Positions 7,351 to 8,627 of a DNA stretch of 8,627 nucleotides are shown here, in pieces (position 1 is the stretch's first letter; the number at the start of each line of letters is the position of its first letter). Made by a program: the position numbers and the translations under genes. Where the stretch lies: positions 1-8,627 of the forward strand of contig CAMPIG010000189.1 in assembly GCA_946886255.1 (NCBI GenBank). Direction: 5' to 3'. The notes below the pieces were generated by a model, which saw only the letters and a program-made list of their open reading frames with translations, made no database searches and was not told the DNA's origin. The DNA is from an uncultured Cellvibrio sp. (GTDB lineage: Bacteria > Pseudomonadota > Gammaproteobacteria > Pseudomonadales > Cellvibrionaceae).

Positions 7351-8181
7351 TTACGCACTGCGGGCATTGGCAGCAAGCAGCAAACGTTCAACAAAAAATT
7401 CAAGCCTGCCCGTGGGCGCACTGGGCAAGGGCCATTGATCTACCGCTTTGGCCAAACTGCGAATGGCAAGCGCGGCTTTGCTGGTCGGAGCAAATTCCAG
7501 CAGGGCTTTTTGTTTCTGCACCGCCTTGCGTACGTTTTCGTCAAAGGGAACGTTCCCCAGATATTGCAACGTCACATCCAGAAATTTTTCACACACCGTG
7601 TTGAGTTTAGTAAACATATGGCTACCTTCCTGGGGTGTGCGTGTCATATTGGCGACAACCCGGAAACGTTGCATGTCATATTCTTTGTTAAGCAGTTTGA
7701 TTAGCGCGTAGGCATCGGTAATGGAGGAAGGTTCGTCGCATACCACGATGAGGACTTCATTGGCGGCCCGCACAAAACTGACGACCGTATCGGAAATACC
7801 GGCGGCGGTATCAATCACCAACACATCTATCTGATCACTTAATTCGTTAAACGCATTGATTAATCCCGCATGTTCACGGGGACTGAGCGATGCCATATGC
7901 TGTACGCCGGAGGAAGCCGGTACAATCTTGAGCCCGTGTGGGCCGCTCACCAGGACATCGCGCAAGCTATGAGTACCAGCCAGAACGTCGGCCAGCGTGT
8001 GAGTGGCTTTCAAACCGAGCAGTACATCGACATTGGCCAGCCCCAGGTCCGCATCCAGCAAGACAACCCGGCGACGCAACTCGGCCAAGGCAATACCCAG
8101 GTTGACGGAGATGTTGCTCTTGCCAACCCCGCCCTTTCCGCCGGATACCGCGATGACTTGTACGGGTCGCATTTGACTCAT
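7351..8181 (-). CDS. fleN: FleN (FlhG), MinD-like ATPase controlling flagellar number
   Basis: This ParA/MinD-family ATPase keeps polar flagella to one or few, in Pseudomonas by antagonising the master regulator FleQ, and acts opposite FlhF. The deviant Walker A motif GGKGGVGKS is at 14-22, with signature Lys16 and Lys21. LLDADLGLANVDVLLGL follows at 41-57, and the switch II/Walker B segment VIDTAAGISD is at 122-131. CDEPSSITDAYALIKLL (148-164) is a recognisable FleN block. The C-terminal part ends with EFFVERLLLAANARSA. At 276 residues it is close to the Pseudomonas protein. ATG at 8181 is chosen. A GGAG lies 11 bases upstream, rather far but better than anything before the alternative Met4. 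Position between flhF and fliA is the usual one. Confidence 0.96.
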   Translation of the reverse strand: MSQMRPVQVIAVSGGKGGVGKSNISVNLGIALAELRRRVVLLDADLGLANVDVLLGLKATHTLADVLAGTHSLRDVLVSGPHGLKIVPASSGVQHMASLSPREHAGLINAFNELSDQIDVLVIDTAAGISDTVVSFVRAANEVLIVVCDEPSSITDAYALIKLLNKEYDMQRFRVVANMTRTPQEGSHMFTKLNTVCEKFLDVTLQYLGNVPFDENVRKAVQKQKALLEFAPTSKAALAIRSLAKAVDQWPLPSAPTGRLEFFVERLLLAANARSA

Positions 8182-8225
8182 GGGTCGACTAACTCCAGGC
8201 TTCTGTCTCTATATTACGTGCAACG

Positions 8226-8233
8226 CTACGTAG
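8226..8233. repeat. Eight-base palindrome CTACGTAG in the fleN leader
   Basis: It is a perfect palindrome, and its ACGTA also pairs with TACGT at 8215-8219 as a second inverted repeat with an eight-base gap. No function can be assigned. Palindromes this short arise by chance. Confidence 0.35.
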
Positions 8234-8250
8234 AGAGTTGCTTAAGGTTT

Positions 8251-8266
8251 TGAGGGGTGACCCTCA
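8251..8266. repeat. Perfect inverted repeat TGAGGG-N4-CCCTCA upstream of fleN
   Basis: The arms TGAGGG and CCCTCA pair perfectly around a four-base centre (GTGA). In the direction of the genes the next bases are AAAACC, so it lacks the T tract of a terminator. It could be an operator for a dimeric regulator or an mRNA leader hairpin. It sits 69 bp before the fleN start. Confidence 0.6.
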
Positions 8267-8271
8267 GTATA
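8266..8271 (-). promoter_or_regulatory. Candidate -10 box (TATACT) for a fleN-fliA promoter
   Basis: On the minus strand the bases are TATACT, five of six matching the sigma-70 -10 consensus, within a markedly AT-rich stretch (about 8266-8310). The hexamer 17 bases upstream, GCGTCA, is a poor -35 (three of six). Transcription would start near 8259, inside the inverted repeat, leaving a leader of roughly 78 bases before fleN. It is a weak call. Confidence 0.25.
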
Positions 8272-8327
8272 GTTACTAATATTCAAAGTGACGCATTAAT
8301 TACTTATTTTCACAAAGCCGCAGCGTT

Positions 8328-8627
8328 TTAATGACGGATCGCTCTTTGACCCATCTGCTGACGCAGCATTGATGCGGCTTTTGACACCAATTGATGTCCG
8401 CGGGCGACCTGGATATCGCGAGGAATATCCTGACCATCGGTAGTATAGGCCACCGGTAGACGGCTCTGCATAATCACACCCAAGGCTTCGCCCATGCTCG
8501 CGGTTTCGTCCAGCTTGGTGAGCACACAACCTTTCAGGCCAACCGCGCCATAGGCATGGATGGAAGCTTTGAGCATTTGCTGCTGACTGTTGGTGGACAA
8601 CACCAGATAACTTTTAACCTGGGGCTG
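8328..8627 (-). CDS. flhF: FlhF, SRP-type GTPase for polar flagellar placement (5' part beyond window)
   Basis: These are the last 99 residues and the TAA stop (8330-8328) of a gene entering from the right edge. The protein belongs to the SRP54/FtsY GTPase family and in polar flagellates marks the pole where the flagellum is assembled. The visible part covers the end of the G domain. TKLDET at about residues 36-41 of the fragment is the guanine-specificity loop (TKxD). TTDGQDIPRDI, about 25 residues later, is the family's closing loop, usually TxGQxIPxDL. The C-terminal helix contains KAASMLRQQM. The reading frame is open to the edge. The first in-frame GTG (8603) is internal, not a start. 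Position just before fleN supports the identity. Confidence 0.93.
   Translation of the reverse strand, partial: QPQVKSYLVLSTNSQQQMLKASIHAYGAVGLKGCVLTKLDETASMGEALGVIMQSRLPVAYTTDGQDIPRDIQVARGHQLVSKAASMLRQQMGQRAIRH

Larger units (their letters stand above)
8182..8327 (-). other. AT-rich flhF-fleN spacer with palindromes
   Basis: This 146-bp gene-free stretch separates two genes that are usually tightly linked. It holds the inverted repeat at 8251-8266, a possible -10 box at 8266-8271 and a smaller palindrome CTACGTAG at 8226-8233. I see no intrinsic terminator with a T run after flhF. Confidence 0.55.

Noticed and set aside
7870..8253. 127-codon open frame on the plus strand
   Set aside because: It is antisense to the Walker A half of fleN and runs into the spacer. 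It is best explained as a shadow of fleN codon use.
8251..8266. The inverted repeat before fleN as an intrinsic terminator of flhF
   Set aside because: It is followed by AAAACC rather than T residues on the minus strand, and it lies more than 60 bp after the flhF stop.
1..8627. Search for a novel system: mobile element, CRISPR, toxin-antitoxin, tRNA or riboswitch
   Set aside because: Nearly all sequence is accounted for by conserved flagellar and chemotaxis genes in their usual order. I saw no direct repeat array, transposase, tRNA fold or foreign-looking insert.

Overview
The window is a stretch of bacterial chromosome in which every supportable gene lies on the minus strand and is transcribed from right to left. 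The order is flhF (3' end only), fleN, fliA, cheY, cheZ, cheA, cheB, motC, motD (open at the left edge). From recalled homologues, this order and the protein sequences match the flhF-fleN-fliA-cheYZAB-motCD block of polarly flagellated Gammaproteobacteria of the Pseudomonas/Cellvibrio type. The moderate base composition and the Pseudomonas-like FleN, FliA and CheY point to Pseudomonadales or Cellvibrionales, but I cannot name the species from the sequence alone.

Right end (8182-8627): the last 99 codons of the SRP-type GTPase FlhF, then a 146-bp AT-rich spacer. The spacer holds a perfect 6-bp-arm inverted repeat next to a possible -10 box. Centre right (6571-8181): FleN (MinD-like ATPase that limits flagellar number) and FliA (sigma-28). 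A 159-bp spacer (6412-6570) then separates these from the chemotaxis genes. Middle (1666-6411): CheY, CheZ, CheA and CheB, which form a full phosphorelay with methylesterase adaptation. Left end (1-1664): the MotC/MotD stator pair; motD has no stop codon inside the window.

How they work together: FlhF and FleN set where and how many polar flagella are built. FliA transcribes late flagellar and chemotaxis genes. CheA reads receptor arrays and phosphorylates CheY, which reverses the motor, and CheB, which demethylates receptors. CheZ switches CheY-P off. MotC/MotD supply ion-driven torque. Spacings of 1-65 bp from cheY to motD suggest one co-transcribed unit.

This is mostly a conserved core locus, and I see no mobile element, CRISPR, tRNA or defence system. 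The most notable internal feature is the linker of CheA. It carries a short acidic helix motif, DEFEALLDQLHG(K/R)GK, three times nearly identically plus once in degenerate form, in place of a recognisable P2 domain. The copies differ at synonymous sites, so it is the peptide that has been kept.
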